A stretch of 64,000 nucleotides of DNA from Ensifer sp. BR816 (GTDB taxonomy: Bacteria > Pseudomonadota > Alphaproteobacteria > Rhizobiales > Rhizobiaceae), in assembly GCF_000378985.1 (NCBI RefSeq), contig NZ_KB905370.1:1283330-1347329 (forward strand), given 5' to 3'. This document shows, in pieces, positions 35,829 through 44,490 of this stretch. Under the pieces are notes generated by a model. That model made no database searches and was not told where the DNA came from. It worked only from the letters and a program-made list of their open reading frames with translations. The position numbers were made by a program, and so were the translations under genes. Positions within the stretch are counted from its first letter, which is position 1. Every line of letters starts with the position of its first letter.

Positions 35829-36166
35829 TGTCCGGTCGCCCCCGCAGGAGGGATCACAGCGATGTCAGGATACATGATGCTCTCGGATGTTCGAAACTCT
35901 CGTCCCTGTCACATTCCCGGACAGGGGTCGTGTCGGGTCACACGGACGTTCGACAACGCATTCGGAACGGGGAGCAATTCTCTATCATCGTGCAACCGGT
36001 CGGTTCAATGTCGTGTACGGCATGGCTGCCATGCCGCAAAGTCCAGGGTTGTTATGCTCCCCGACCCTCCCGTTTGACAGGCACGATTTTTCCCAGCACC
36101 GCGGCTCGGCGCAAAAGCCTACTCTTTTTATGTAGAACAGGCCGGGCCATACCGATGGCTGCGCCC
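35829..36166. other. Intergenic region between bglA and metN, with a hairpin
   Basis: This 338-base spacer should contain the metN promoter. CCCTGTC (35903-35909) pairs with GACAGGG (35919-35925) around nine bases and would lie in the metN 5' leader. I cannot assign it to a known SAM or methionine riboswitch class. Confidence 0.4.
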
Positions 36167-37540
36167 TCAGGCCGGCTTGTGGTTGCCCTTCGGAAACTGT
36201 TCCGCCAGTTCCTTGTACCAGTGGCCGCTCTTCTTGATCGTGCGGATCTGCGTCTCATAGTCCACGTGGACGATGCCGAAGCGCATGCGGTAGCCTTCCG
36301 CCCATTCGAAATTGTCCATCAGGCTCCACGCGAAATAACCGCGCATCGGATAGCCCTTGGCAATCAGGTCCGCGGTCACCGACAGGTGGTCGGCGATATA
36401 GTCGAGCCGCGGCTGGTCGTTGACCACGCCGTTCTCGACGCCCATATTGTAGCAGGCGCCATTCTCGGTGATGTAGCAATCCGGGAGCGTGTAGCGGGCG
36501 TTGAGCGTTTCCACCAAGGCCCCGAGCGCCGGCGCATAAACCTCCCAGCCGATGTCCGTCTTCACGTCGCTGACCGGCTTCGCATTGACCGTTGCCGGAA
36601 ATTCGGTGCCGACCGCCGGATCATGCGAAACGCGCATCGGCGTGTAATAGTTGAGGCCCCACCAGTCGAGCGGCTGGGCGATCGTCGCCATGTCGCCGTC
36701 CTCGATCAGCGGCATGCGGGACCCGAGCGCCGAGAGGAAGCCCTCCGGGTACTCGCCCTTGAAGATCGGGCCGAAGAAGACGCCGTTGTGGAAATCGAAG
36801 GCGCGCTCGGCCGCAGCCTTGTCCTCGACGCTGTCGCTGCCGGGATAGACCGGGTGGGCATTGATGACGATGCCGACCGGCAGGTCCGATCGTTCTGAAC
36901 GGATCGCAGCGACGCCGAGGCCGTGGGCGAGATTGGTGAAATGCAGTGCGGCGAGCGCCGCATCCATGTTGCGCTCGCCCGGCGCATGGATGCCGTAGAG
37001 ATGGCTGAGCCAGACCGAGCACCAGGGCTCGTTGAAGGTCGCCACCGCATCGAGCCGGTCGCCGAGCCGGGCGATCACGGTCTTCGCATAGCGCTGGTAG
37101 GCATAGGCGGTCGTCCGCGCCGTCCAGCCGCCATCGCCCATTAGCGCCAGTGGGAGATCCCAATGGTAGAGCGTCGCAAAGGCCTTGATGCCGCGGGCCT
37201 TCAGGCCGTCGACGAGGCGATCGTAGAAGTCGAGCCCCTTTTCGTTGATCGGCCCGGTACCCTCCGGAATGATGCGCGGCCAGGCGATCGAGAAGCGATA
37301 GGCCTCGACCCCGAGGCTCTTGATCAGATCGAGGTCCTGGTCGAGCCGATTGTAGTGATCGCAGGCGACGTCGCCATTGTGGCGCTCGAAGACGCGGCCC
37401 GGCATGTTGGAGAAAGCGTCCCAGATGGACGGCTTGCGCCCATCCGCCTTGCTGGCGCCCTCGATCTGGAAGGAGGCGGTGGCCACGCCGAAGACGAAGT
37501 CACCGGGAAAGCGTTCTGCGAGTTTCTTGGCTTCGATCAT
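36167..37540 (-). CDS. bglA: Beta-glucosidase, glycoside hydrolase family 1
   Basis: A 457-residue cytoplasmic retaining glycosidase. Family opening FPGDFVFGVATASFQIEGA; acid/base Glu in ATFNEPWCSVWL (about residue 170); nucleophile Glu in CYITENGACY (about 360); aglycone-site WSLMDNFEWAEGY near 412-424. It hydrolyses terminal beta-D-glucosyl residues such as cellobiose; no sugar transporter is adjacent. Start ATG 37540. It precedes metN on the same strand with a long spacer, so is probably separately transcribed. Confidence 0.93.
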   Translation of the reverse strand: MIEAKKLAERFPGDFVFGVATASFQIEGASKADGRKPSIWDAFSNMPGRVFERHNGDVACDHYNRLDQDLDLIKSLGVEAYRFSIAWPRIIPEGTGPINEKGLDFYDRLVDGLKARGIKAFATLYHWDLPLALMGDGGWTARTTAYAYQRYAKTVIARLGDRLDAVATFNEPWCSVWLSHLYGIHAPGERNMDAALAALHFTNLAHGLGVAAIRSERSDLPVGIVINAHPVYPGSDSVEDKAAAERAFDFHNGVFFGPIFKGEYPEGFLSALGSRMPLIEDGDMATIAQPLDWWGLNYYTPMRVSHDPAVGTEFPATVNAKPVSDVKTDIGWEVYAPALGALVETLNARYTLPDCYITENGACYNMGVENGVVNDQPRLDYIADHLSVTADLIAKGYPMRGYFAWSLMDNFEWAEGYRMRFGIVHVDYETQIRTIKKSGHWYKELAEQFPKGNHKPA

Positions 37541-37633
37541 AATTCAATCCGTCGTCTGCGCGGCTGCGCCGGACGCCGCTGCATTGTTCGTGTTTGGCCG
37601 TGGCCTAATACGGCGAAGGCAAATGTCAACCAA

Positions 37634-37737
37634 CTACAGCGCCGCGCGTCCTATCAGACGCGCAAAGGTCGCTGTAGCACTTTGAATCGCTGCATGTCTT
37701 TGTCCTTAAATCGAGGTCGATTTAAGGAGACATGCAG
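37634..37737. repeat. RIME-type 104-bp element (copy B)
   Basis: Same orientation and exact length as the element at 19274-19377, with both palindromes intact (CTACAGCG...CGCTGTAG and CTGCATG...CATGCAG). It occupies most of the gap between the Gfo/Idh/MocA stop and the bglA start. Confidence 0.85.
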
Positions 37738-37775
37738 GAGCGGGCGAGCTACCTCGCCCGTCTATCGGGGGTGCT

Positions 37776-38960
37776 TCAGACCTTGATCCAGGCGCCGTTG
37801 CGCTGCGACGAGCGTACGCAGGCATCGACGAAGACCATGCCCTTCATGCCATCGTCTATCGTCGGATATGTGACAGCCGGGTCCACCGCCTCGCCTTTCC
37901 GCCTGGCGTAGATGGCGCGGGCCGCCTCCGTGTAGATATTGCCGAAGCCTTCGAGATAGCCTTCCGGGTGACCAGAGGGAACGCGCGAAACGCGGGTCCC
38001 CGCCGCTGAGGCGCCGGCGCCGGCGCGGGTCAGCAGCCGCTTCGGTTCGCCGAAGGGCGTGTGCCAGAGATAGTTCGGATCCTTCTGGACCCATTCAAGG
38101 CCGCCCTTGGTGCCATAGACACGCACCATCAGGCCGTTCTCGTGGCCGGGCGCCACCTGGCTGCACCAGAGCATGCCCTTGGCCCGCGCCCCGTCCTTTT
38201 CCTTGAAGCGCAGCATCACATGGGCGTTGTCGTCGAGCTGGCGGCCGGCGACGAAGCTGTCGAGATCGGCCGAGAGCTCGTCGAGCTCGAGTCCGGAGAC
38301 GAAGCAGCCGAGGTTATAGGCATGCGTGCCGATATCGCCGGTCGAGCCGCCGGCGCCGGAGCGGGCCGGGTCCGTCCGCCATGCCGCCTGCTTCTGACCG
38401 GACTGTTCGATGTTCTCGGTCAGCCAGTCCTGCGGATATTCCATCTGCACCAGCCGGACGGTGCCGATCTCGCCATTGGCGATCATCTCGCGCGCCTGGC
38501 GCACCATCGGGTAGCCGGTGTAATTATGCGTCAGCACGAAGAGCGCGTCGCTTTCCTCGGCCGCCTTCTTCAGTTTCTTGGCATCGGCAAGCGTCGAGGT
38601 CAGCGGCTTGTCGCAGATCACGTGGATGCCGCGCTTCAGGAACTCCTTGGCCGCGGCATAGTGCACATGGTTCGGCGTGACGATTGCCACCGCTTCGATG
38701 CCGTTCTTGAGCTTCGCCTCGCGGATCGCCATTTCCTTGAAATCCGAATAGACGCGCGACGAATCGAGGCCGAGCTCACGACCCGAGGCCTGCGCCTTCT
38801 CGGGCGTCGACGACAGAGCGCCGGCGACCAGCTCATAGTGGTCGTCGAGCCGCGCCGCGATCCGGTGCACCGCGCCGATGAAGGCGCCCGAGCCGCCGCC
38901 GACCATGCCGAGCCGGATTCTCCTTTGCCGCGTTTCCGTATTGCTTCCCTCAATTGCCAT
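37776..38960 (-). CDS. Gfo/Idh/MocA-family oxidoreductase
   Basis: A 394-residue NAD(P)-dependent sugar or inositol dehydrogenase. Rossmann motif IRLGMVGGGSGAFIGAVHR (about 15-33); the catalytic Lys in HVICDKPLTSTLADAKKLKKAA (about 112-133); C-terminal dimer domain with GSTGDIGTHAYNLG. ATG 38960 gives the usual N-terminus; the frame runs on to 39227 through a repeat. It follows a sugar isomerase/epimerase gene 214 bases away on the same strand; together they suggest a sugar or cyclitol oxidation route. Confidence 0.9.
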   Translation of the reverse strand: MAIEGSNTETRQRRIRLGMVGGGSGAFIGAVHRIAARLDDHYELVAGALSSTPEKAQASGRELGLDSSRVYSDFKEMAIREAKLKNGIEAVAIVTPNHVHYAAAKEFLKRGIHVICDKPLTSTLADAKKLKKAAEESDALFVLTHNYTGYPMVRQAREMIANGEIGTVRLVQMEYPQDWLTENIEQSGQKQAAWRTDPARSGAGGSTGDIGTHAYNLGCFVSGLELDELSADLDSFVAGRQLDDNAHVMLRFKEKDGARAKGMLWCSQVAPGHENGLMVRVYGTKGGLEWVQKDPNYLWHTPFGEPKRLLTRAGAGASAAGTRVSRVPSGHPEGYLEGFGNIYTEAARAIYARRKGEAVDPAVTYPTIDDGMKGMVFVDACVRSSQRNGAWIKV

Positions 38961-39007
38961 CGTGGTTTTTCTCCTGAAACTAGCTGTTTGGCCAATTACG
39001 CGCCTGC

Positions 39008-39164
39008 CCCCTCCCCAACCCCTCCCCACAAGGGGGAGGGGCTTGAACTGCCGCCTCCGCTCCATTCCCAACTCGACAGGTTCGCAAGTAGAGATATCGC
39101 GGGTGGGGACGGAGGGAGCAGCTCGGAAAGCCCCTCCCCCTTGTGGGGAGGGGTTGGGGAGGGG
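39008..39164. repeat. Perfect 37-bp inverted repeat around an 83-bp core
   Basis: The arm 39008-39044 is exactly repeated in reverse complement at 39128-39164. Each arm also contains its own hairpin (CCCCTCCCC...GGGGAGGGG type). It fills the gap between the Gfo/Idh/MocA gene and the upstream isomerase/epimerase gene, and could fold as a long hairpin in RNA. Confidence 0.85.
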
Positions 39165-39174
39165 TCTCGATCCT

Positions 39175-40227
39175 TTAAATACCCAACATCCGCCTATTCG
39201 CCGCCTCGTCCGTGCCGCTGTCGGCAAAATCGTCGAAGGCTTTTTCGGTGACGCGGATGATGTGCGCCTTGACGAACTCGGCCCCCTCGCGGGCGCCGTC
39301 TTCCGGATGTTTCAGCGCGCATTCCCACTCGACCACCGCCCAGCCGGCGAAATCGTTCGCAGCCATCTTCGAGAAGACTGCGCCGAAATCGACCTGGCCG
39401 TCGCCGAGCGAGCGGAAGCGGCCGGCGCGGTTCACCCAGCCCTGGTAGCCGCCATAGACGCCCTGCCGGCCGGTCGGGTTGAACTCCGCATCCTTGACGT
39501 GGAACATCCGGATGCGGTCCTTGTAGATGTCGATATTGTCGAGATAGTCGAGGCACTGCAGCACGTAGTGCGACGGGTCGTAGAGCATGCAGGCACGGGG
39601 ATGGTTGCCGGTGCGCTCCAGGAACATCTCGTAGGTGATGCCGTCATGCAGATCCTCGCCCGGGTGGATCTCGTAGCAGACATCGACGCCGCAATCCTCC
39701 GCATGGTCGAGGATCGGTCTCCAGCGACGGGCGAGTTCGTCGAAGGCAGTCTCCACCAGCCCCGCCGGACGCTGCGGCCACGGGTAGACGAAGGGCCAGG
39801 CGAGCGCGCCGGAGAAGCTTGCCATGGCATTGAGGCCGAGGTTCCTGGAGGCGGTCAACGCCAGCTTCACCTGTTCGACCGCCCATTGCTGGCGCGCCTT
39901 CGGATTGCCGCGCACTTCCGGTGCGGCGAAACCGTCGAAGGCCTCGTCATAGGCGGGATGCACGGCGACGAGTTGGCCCTGCAGATGCGTCGAAAGCTCG
40001 GTGATCTCGACGCCGTTATCGCGCGCCTTGCCGGCGATCTCGTCGCAATAGGCCTTCGATTCCGCCGCCTTCTTCAGGTCAAAGAGCCGGCCGTCCCAGC
40101 TCGGAACCTGCACGCCCTTATAACCGCAATCGGCGGCCCATTTGGTAATCGCATCCCAGGAATTGAAAGGCGCCGCGTCACCGGCGAACTGCGCAAGAAA
40201 AAGCCCCGGTCCCTTGATGGTCTTCAT
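39175..40227 (-). CDS. Sugar phosphate isomerase/epimerase (AP endonuclease 2 family, IolE-like)
   Basis: A 350-residue TIM-barrel protein. Metal-ligand segments visible: ELSTHLQGQLVAVHPAYDEAF, VDVCYEIHPGEDLHDG, CMLYDPSHYVLQCLDYL, RMFHVKDAEF and the C-terminal WAVVEWECAL. Members isomerise or epimerise sugars or dehydrate inosose; exact substrate unknown. GGGAGGAAAATTGC precedes ATG 40227. It is likely the first gene of a unit with the Gfo/Idh/MocA dehydrogenase, and a LacI-type palindrome lies about 100 bases upstream. Confidence 0.9.
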   Translation of the reverse strand: MKTIKGPGLFLAQFAGDAAPFNSWDAITKWAADCGYKGVQVPSWDGRLFDLKKAAESKAYCDEIAGKARDNGVEITELSTHLQGQLVAVHPAYDEAFDGFAAPEVRGNPKARQQWAVEQVKLALTASRNLGLNAMASFSGALAWPFVYPWPQRPAGLVETAFDELARRWRPILDHAEDCGVDVCYEIHPGEDLHDGITYEMFLERTGNHPRACMLYDPSHYVLQCLDYLDNIDIYKDRIRMFHVKDAEFNPTGRQGVYGGYQGWVNRAGRFRSLGDGQVDFGAVFSKMAANDFAGWAVVEWECALKHPEDGAREGAEFVKAHIIRVTEKAFDDFADSGTDEAANRRMLGI

Positions 40228-40327
40228 GCAATTTTCCTCCCTAGTGGATCGGTTCTCTGAAATACCGGTCTGCCGGTCGAGTGGTATTCGAGCGCTTCGC
40301 CCCGCAATTTTCGCGATATCTTAAATA

Positions 40328-40343
40328 CCTGCAACGTTGCAGG
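40328..40343. promoter_or_regulatory. Candidate LacI-family operator upstream of the isomerase/epimerase gene
   Basis: CCTGCAACGTTGCAGG is a perfect 16-bp palindrome with the central CG typical of LacI-family operators (TGCAACGTTGCA core). It lies 101 bases upstream of the isomerase/epimerase start and 126 bases past the xylA stop. Confidence 0.55.
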
Positions 40344-40468
40344 AGCGAGAAACTAGCAGATTCGTCGCGAGGGGCAATGGGCTTCTGCCTTGTCGCGAAG
40401 AGCCTTCGAATGGCACTCGCGGGCGCCAGAATTCGTCCGCGAGTGCAGCTGGAAATCCAATCGCCAGG

Positions 40469-41779
40469 TCAGACGTAGCGGTTGACGACGTTTTCCAGGT
40501 ATTCCTGCTTGCCGGATTTCGGCTGCGGGTTGAGGTCGGCCTTCCGCACCCAGGCCTCGATTTCCTCGAGCGAGAAGCCGCCTTCGAGCATCTTGTTCGC
40601 CTCCGGTACGCTCCAGCCGGCGTAACGCTTTTCGAGCGGTGCGGAGAGCGCCTTGTCCTCGATCATCTTCGCCGCCGCCTTGAGACCGCGGGCGCAGCAG
40701 TCCATGCCGCCGATATGGCCGATCAAGAGGTCTTCCGGATCGATCGACTGGCGGCGGAGCTTCGCGTCGAAATTGGTGCCGCCGGACTTGAAACCGCCGC
40801 CCGAGAGCACGTGGTAATAGGCGAGCGCCATTTCCGGGACGTTGTTGGGGAACTGGTCCGTATCCCAGCCGGACTGGTAGTCGTTGCGGTTCATGTCGAT
40901 CGAACCGAAGATGCCGAGCGCGTTGGCGAGCGCCAGTTCGTGCTCGAAGGAGTGGCCGGCCAGGATCGCGTGGCCCTGCTCGATATTGACCTTCACCTCG
41001 TTCTCGAGCCCGTATTTCTTCAGAAAGCCGTAGACGGTCGCAACGTCGAAATCGTACTGGTGCTTGGTCGGCTCCTGCGGCTTCGGCTCGATGAGGATGG
41101 CGCCCTTGAAGCCGATCTTGTGCTTGTACTCGACGACGAGGTTGACGAAGCGGCCGAGCTGGTCGAGCTCGCGTTTCAGGTCGGTGTTGAGCAGCGTTTC
41201 ATAGCCCTCGCGCCCGCCCCAGAGTACGTAATTTTCGCCGCCGAGCTTCTGTGTCGCGTCAATGCAGGTCTTCACCGTCGCGGCCGCGAAGGCAAAAACG
41301 TCCGGATCGGGATTGGTCGCGGCACCGCCCATATAGCGGCGGTTGGAGAACAGGTTCGCGGTGCCCCACAGCAGCTTGACGCCGGTTTCCGCCTGCTTCT
41401 TGGCGAAATGATCGACGATCTCGTTGAGATTGCTGGTGTTTTCGGCAAAACTCCGACCCTCCGGACGCACGTCGGCATCATGGAAGCAATAGAAGGGCAC
41501 GCCGAGAAGCTGGAAGAACTCGAAGGCAACATCGGCCTTCAGCTTGGCCGCATCCATCGTATCCTTGAACCAGGGACGCTCGAAGGTCTGCCCGCCGAAG
41601 GGATCGCCGCCCGGCCAGACGAAGCTGTGCCAATAGGCGACGGCAAAGCGCAGATGATCCTCCATGCGCTTGCCGAGGACGATCTCGTCCGGATTGTAGT
41701 GGCGGAAGGCGAGCGGGTTGGTGCTCTCCGGCCCCTCGTATTTGATCTTGGCGATGTCGCCGAAAAATCCCGTGCTCAC
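40469..41779 (-). CDS. xylA: Xylose isomerase
   Basis: A 436-residue enzyme that converts D-xylose to D-xylulose in the cytoplasm. Catalytic and metal segments: [13 protein letters not shown] near residue 99, [18 protein letters not shown] near 185, [16 protein letters not shown] near 231 and [22 protein letters not shown] near 268. The start is GTG 41779, preceded by AAGGAGAC. An imperfect 20-bp LacI-type palindrome lies 56 bases upstream. It follows xylB on the same strand, 112 bases away. Confidence 0.97.
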   Translation of the reverse strand: MSTGFFGDIAKIKYEGPESTNPLAFRHYNPDEIVLGKRMEDHLRFAVAYWHSFVWPGGDPFGGQTFERPWFKDTMDAAKLKADVAFEFFQLLGVPFYCFHDADVRPEGRSFAENTSNLNEIVDHFAKKQAETGVKLLWGTANLFSNRRYMGGAATNPDPDVFAFAAATVKTCIDATQKLGGENYVLWGGREGYETLLNTDLKRELDQLGRFVNLVVEYKHKIGFKGAILIEPKPQEPTKHQYDFDVATVYGFLKKYGLENEVKVNIEQGHAILAGHSFEHELALANALGIFGSIDMNRNDYQSGWDTDQFPNNVPEMALAYYHVLSGGGFKSGGTNFDAKLRRQSIDPEDLLIGHIGGMDCCARGLKAAAKMIEDKALSAPLEKRYAGWSVPEANKMLEGGFSLEEIEAWVRKADLNPQPKSGKQEYLENVVNRYV

Positions 41780-41834
41780 GGCTGTCTCCTTGGTGAAAGC
41801 CGGCGCCTTTCGCTGCGGAACCGGCCATTTGGTG

Positions 41835-41854
41835 GAAAGTAATCGATTTCATTC
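41835..41854. promoter_or_regulatory. Candidate LacI/XylR operator upstream of xylA
   Basis: Halves GAAAGTAATC and GATTTCATTC are symmetrical at eight of ten positions about a central CG, the usual LacI-family geometry, 56-75 bases before the xylA start. Confidence 0.5.
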
Positions 41855-41891
41855 TTGCATTCGGGCGACCCGGGGCAGGCCGGGAGCCTGG

Positions 41892-43346
41892 TTACATCGT
41901 CGCTCCCCTGATCGCAGGATAGAGCCGGCGGTAGCGCTGGTAGGCGTCCTCATAGGCAGCCACCAGCGACGCATCCGGCGCAATCGTCTCCGCCGTTTTC
42001 GGCGCAAAGCAGGTGGCGACCGGGTCGGCGCCGGTCGCGGCGACCAGACCGAGCCGCGCCGCGCCGAAAGCAGCACCGAAATCGCCGTCGGCCGGCAGGT
42101 CCACCGGCAGGTCGAGCGCGGTCGCGATCGACTTCAGCCAGTAGCGCGACCGCGACCCGCCGCCGATCGCGGTGACGCGCGTGAGCCGCGTGCCGGCCGT
42201 GCGCAGCGCTTCCAGGCTGTCGCGGATCGCGAAGGACACGCCTTCGAGCACCGCCTGCGTCAGCGCGGCGCGGGAACTTTCATGACCTAGCCCGGCAAAG
42301 GCGCCGCGGATCGCTGCATCATTGTGCGGCGTCCGCTCGCCGGAGAGGTAAGGCAGGAAAGTCACGGAACCCGGCGCCTTGAGCGTGTCGCCCAGTTCGC
42401 CGGTCAGGTCGGCGGCGCTTCTGCCGGTGATCCCGGAATGCCAGTTCAGCGCATCGGTCGCCGAGAGGATCACCCCCATCTGGTGCCAGGTGTTGGGCAG
42501 CGCATGGCAGAAGGCGTGAACGGCGCTCTCCGGATTGGGAAGATAGCTGGCATTGGCGGCAAACAGCACGCCCGAAGTGCCGAGCGAGACGAAGGCCTGC
42601 CCCTCGCCGACCGTGCCCATGCCGCAGGCAGACGCCGCATTGTCACCGGCGCCGCCGGCGATAACGACGCCCGGACCCATCCCCCAGCCGCTGGCAAGCT
42701 CCGGCCTGAGCATGCCGGCGCTGTCGGTCCCCTCAACAAGCGTCGGCATCTGCCGCTCTTCGAGATTGGTCGCGGCAAGCAGGCTCTCCGACCATTGGCG
42801 CTTGCCGGTGTCGAGCCAGGCGGTGCCGGCTGAATCCGACATTTCCGACATGTGCTCGCCGGTCAGCCACAGGCGGAGATAGTCCTTGGGCAGGAGCACC
42901 CAGCGCACCTTGGCAAAGGTTTCCGGCTCGTTCTCGCGCACCCAGGCGAGCTTCGGCGCGGTAAAGCCGGGGAAGACGATATTGCCAGTCAGCGCCCGGA
43001 ACTGCGGATCGCTGTCGAGGTCGGCGGCCTGGCGGTAGCTGCGCGTGTCGTTCCAGAGAATGCAGGGACGCAGCACCGTATCGTTCTCGTCCAGCAGCGT
43101 CGCGCCGTGCATCTGGCCGGAAAGACCGATACCGCGCACCGCCGCAAGCGCCTGCGGATGCGCCTGCTTGAGACCGTTGATCGCTTCTTCGGCGGCGCGA
43201 GACCAGTCGGCCGGGTTCTGTTCCGACCAGCCGGGATGCGGCCGCGCGACGTCGAGCGCTGCCGAGGCGGAGCCGACGATCCGTTGCCCGCCATCGATCA
43301 GCATGGCCTTGACGCCGGACGTGCCGAGATCCAGTCCGAGGTACAT
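41892..43346 (-). CDS. xylB: Xylulokinase
   Basis: A 484-residue FGGY-family kinase that phosphorylates D-xylulose to xylulose 5-phosphate. N-terminal phosphate loop YLGLDLGTSGVKAMLID; substrate segment LSGQMHGATLLDE; C-terminal FGGY signature region GGGSRSRYWLKSIATALDLPV. ATG 43346 lies 10 bases after the LacI regulator stop, so regulator and kinase are probably one transcript, with xylA beyond. Confidence 0.95.
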   Translation of the reverse strand: MYLGLDLGTSGVKAMLIDGGQRIVGSASAALDVARPHPGWSEQNPADWSRAAEEAINGLKQAHPQALAAVRGIGLSGQMHGATLLDENDTVLRPCILWNDTRSYRQAADLDSDPQFRALTGNIVFPGFTAPKLAWVRENEPETFAKVRWVLLPKDYLRLWLTGEHMSEMSDSAGTAWLDTGKRQWSESLLAATNLEERQMPTLVEGTDSAGMLRPELASGWGMGPGVVIAGGAGDNAASACGMGTVGEGQAFVSLGTSGVLFAANASYLPNPESAVHAFCHALPNTWHQMGVILSATDALNWHSGITGRSAADLTGELGDTLKAPGSVTFLPYLSGERTPHNDAAIRGAFAGLGHESSRAALTQAVLEGVSFAIRDSLEALRTAGTRLTRVTAIGGGSRSRYWLKSIATALDLPVDLPADGDFGAAFGAARLGLVAATGADPVATCFAPKTAETIAPDASLVAAYEDAYQRYRRLYPAIRGATM

Positions 43347-43356
43347 GGGTGTCCTC

Positions 43357-44394
43357 CTATGCCTGCCCGTTCGGCAGGTTGTCCTTCAGAAAAATGTCGA
43401 TGCGGATGCGTTCCTGCGCCTCGATCACCGGCAATCCGTCCGCCTTGGCCTTCAGCACCCGGATCGCACTGCGAATCTCGTGCCCCGCATCCTGGTTGAG
43501 CAGCACGTCGATGGTTCCCGACAGAAGAGCGGCCCGGCTATGGGGCGTGAGTTCGTGGGCGATCGCGCAGACAGTCTTGGCCCTGCCCGCTCGTTCGAGC
43601 GCCGCGACCAGGCCGCGATTGCCAGCGCCAAGACTGTAGATGCCGGCAAGGTCCGGGTGGCGTTCGAGGAGTGCGGCGACGAGTTTCTCGACGAGGGTCG
43701 CGTCGTCCTGTCCCTCGACCACCGGCAGCACCTGACGGGCGCTGAAGCATTCGCCCAAGACCGCTTCGAAGCCTTCCAGCCGCTCCCTATGGTCGCGCAC
43801 CAGCATCGAGCCGGCCACGACCGCGACCGGCCCCTCGCGGCCGCCGAGGAAGCGGCCCATCAGATTCCCGGCAGTGCGCCCGGCCGCGATATTGTCAACG
43901 CCGGCGAAATGATCGCGTGCCGATCCCGGCAGGTCCGAGACGAGGGTGACGACGACAATGCCGTCATCGCGCAGACGCTTGACCGCTCGCGTCACCTCCG
44001 GGGCGTCGATCGCAACGACGGCAACGCCGGCGGGCCGCCGTCGATGCGCCTCCGCCAAGGCATCAGCCAAGGCGCGCGCGTCGAAGGCAGGGACGCAGAG
44101 GAGCGCTATTTCCGTCCTCTCGGCCGGCGAGCGCGCCATCGCCGCCCGCACCTCCGCCTCGAGGCCGCGCATGAAGGCGTTTTCACCGGCGGGAAGGATG
44201 AAAATCAGCGGATAGCTGCGGCCCTTGGCAAGATTGGCCGCGGCCACGTCACGCACATAACCGAGCGTCGCGATCGCCCTCTCGACCTTGTCGCGCGTCA
44301 CCGACCGGACACCCGGACGGTTGTTCAGAACGCGGTCGACGGTCGCCAGGCTGACGCCCGCTTCTGCTGCAATATCGTGAACGGTCGGTCGCAT
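43357..44394 (-). CDS. LacI-family regulator of the xylose genes
   Basis: A 345-residue repressor: helix-turn-helix MRPTVHDIAAEAGVSLATVD at the N-terminus, hinge around 50-60, and a type 1 periplasmic-binding domain (about 62-340). By position it is the probable xylose-responsive regulator of xylB and xylA. AGGAGGAAGAG precedes the ATG. A near-perfect 22-bp palindrome 31 bases upstream suggests that it controls its own operon. Confidence 0.92.
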   Translation of the reverse strand: MRPTVHDIAAEAGVSLATVDRVLNNRPGVRSVTRDKVERAIATLGYVRDVAAANLAKGRSYPLIFILPAGENAFMRGLEAEVRAAMARSPAERTEIALLCVPAFDARALADALAEAHRRRPAGVAVVAIDAPEVTRAVKRLRDDGIVVVTLVSDLPGSARDHFAGVDNIAAGRTAGNLMGRFLGGREGPVAVVAGSMLVRDHRERLEGFEAVLGECFSARQVLPVVEGQDDATLVEKLVAALLERHPDLAGIYSLGAGNRGLVAALERAGRAKTVCAIAHELTPHSRAALLSGTIDVLLNQDAGHEIRSAIRVLKAKADGLPVIEAQERIRIDIFLKDNLPNGQA

Positions 44395-44424
44395 CTCTTC
44401 CTCCTGCAGACCCCTTAGAGGAAG

Positions 44425-44446
44425 TTTTGATGTACGTAAATCAAAA
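44425..44446. promoter_or_regulatory. Candidate LacI-family operator upstream of the regulator-xylB unit
   Basis: The half-sites TTTTGATGTAC and GTAAATCAAAA are symmetrical at ten of eleven positions about a central CG. The site is AT-rich against its GC-rich surroundings and sits 31 bases from the regulator start. Confidence 0.65.
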
Positions 44447-44490
44447 ATTTCGAGATAACTGAGAAGCCTGCAATCTTGCGCGCCTACGTC

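Noticed and set aside
35829..36000. SAM riboswitch in front of metN
   Set aside because: No match to SAM-I, SAM-II or SAM/SAH core sequences could be read on the minus strand; only an unassigned 7-bp hairpin is present.
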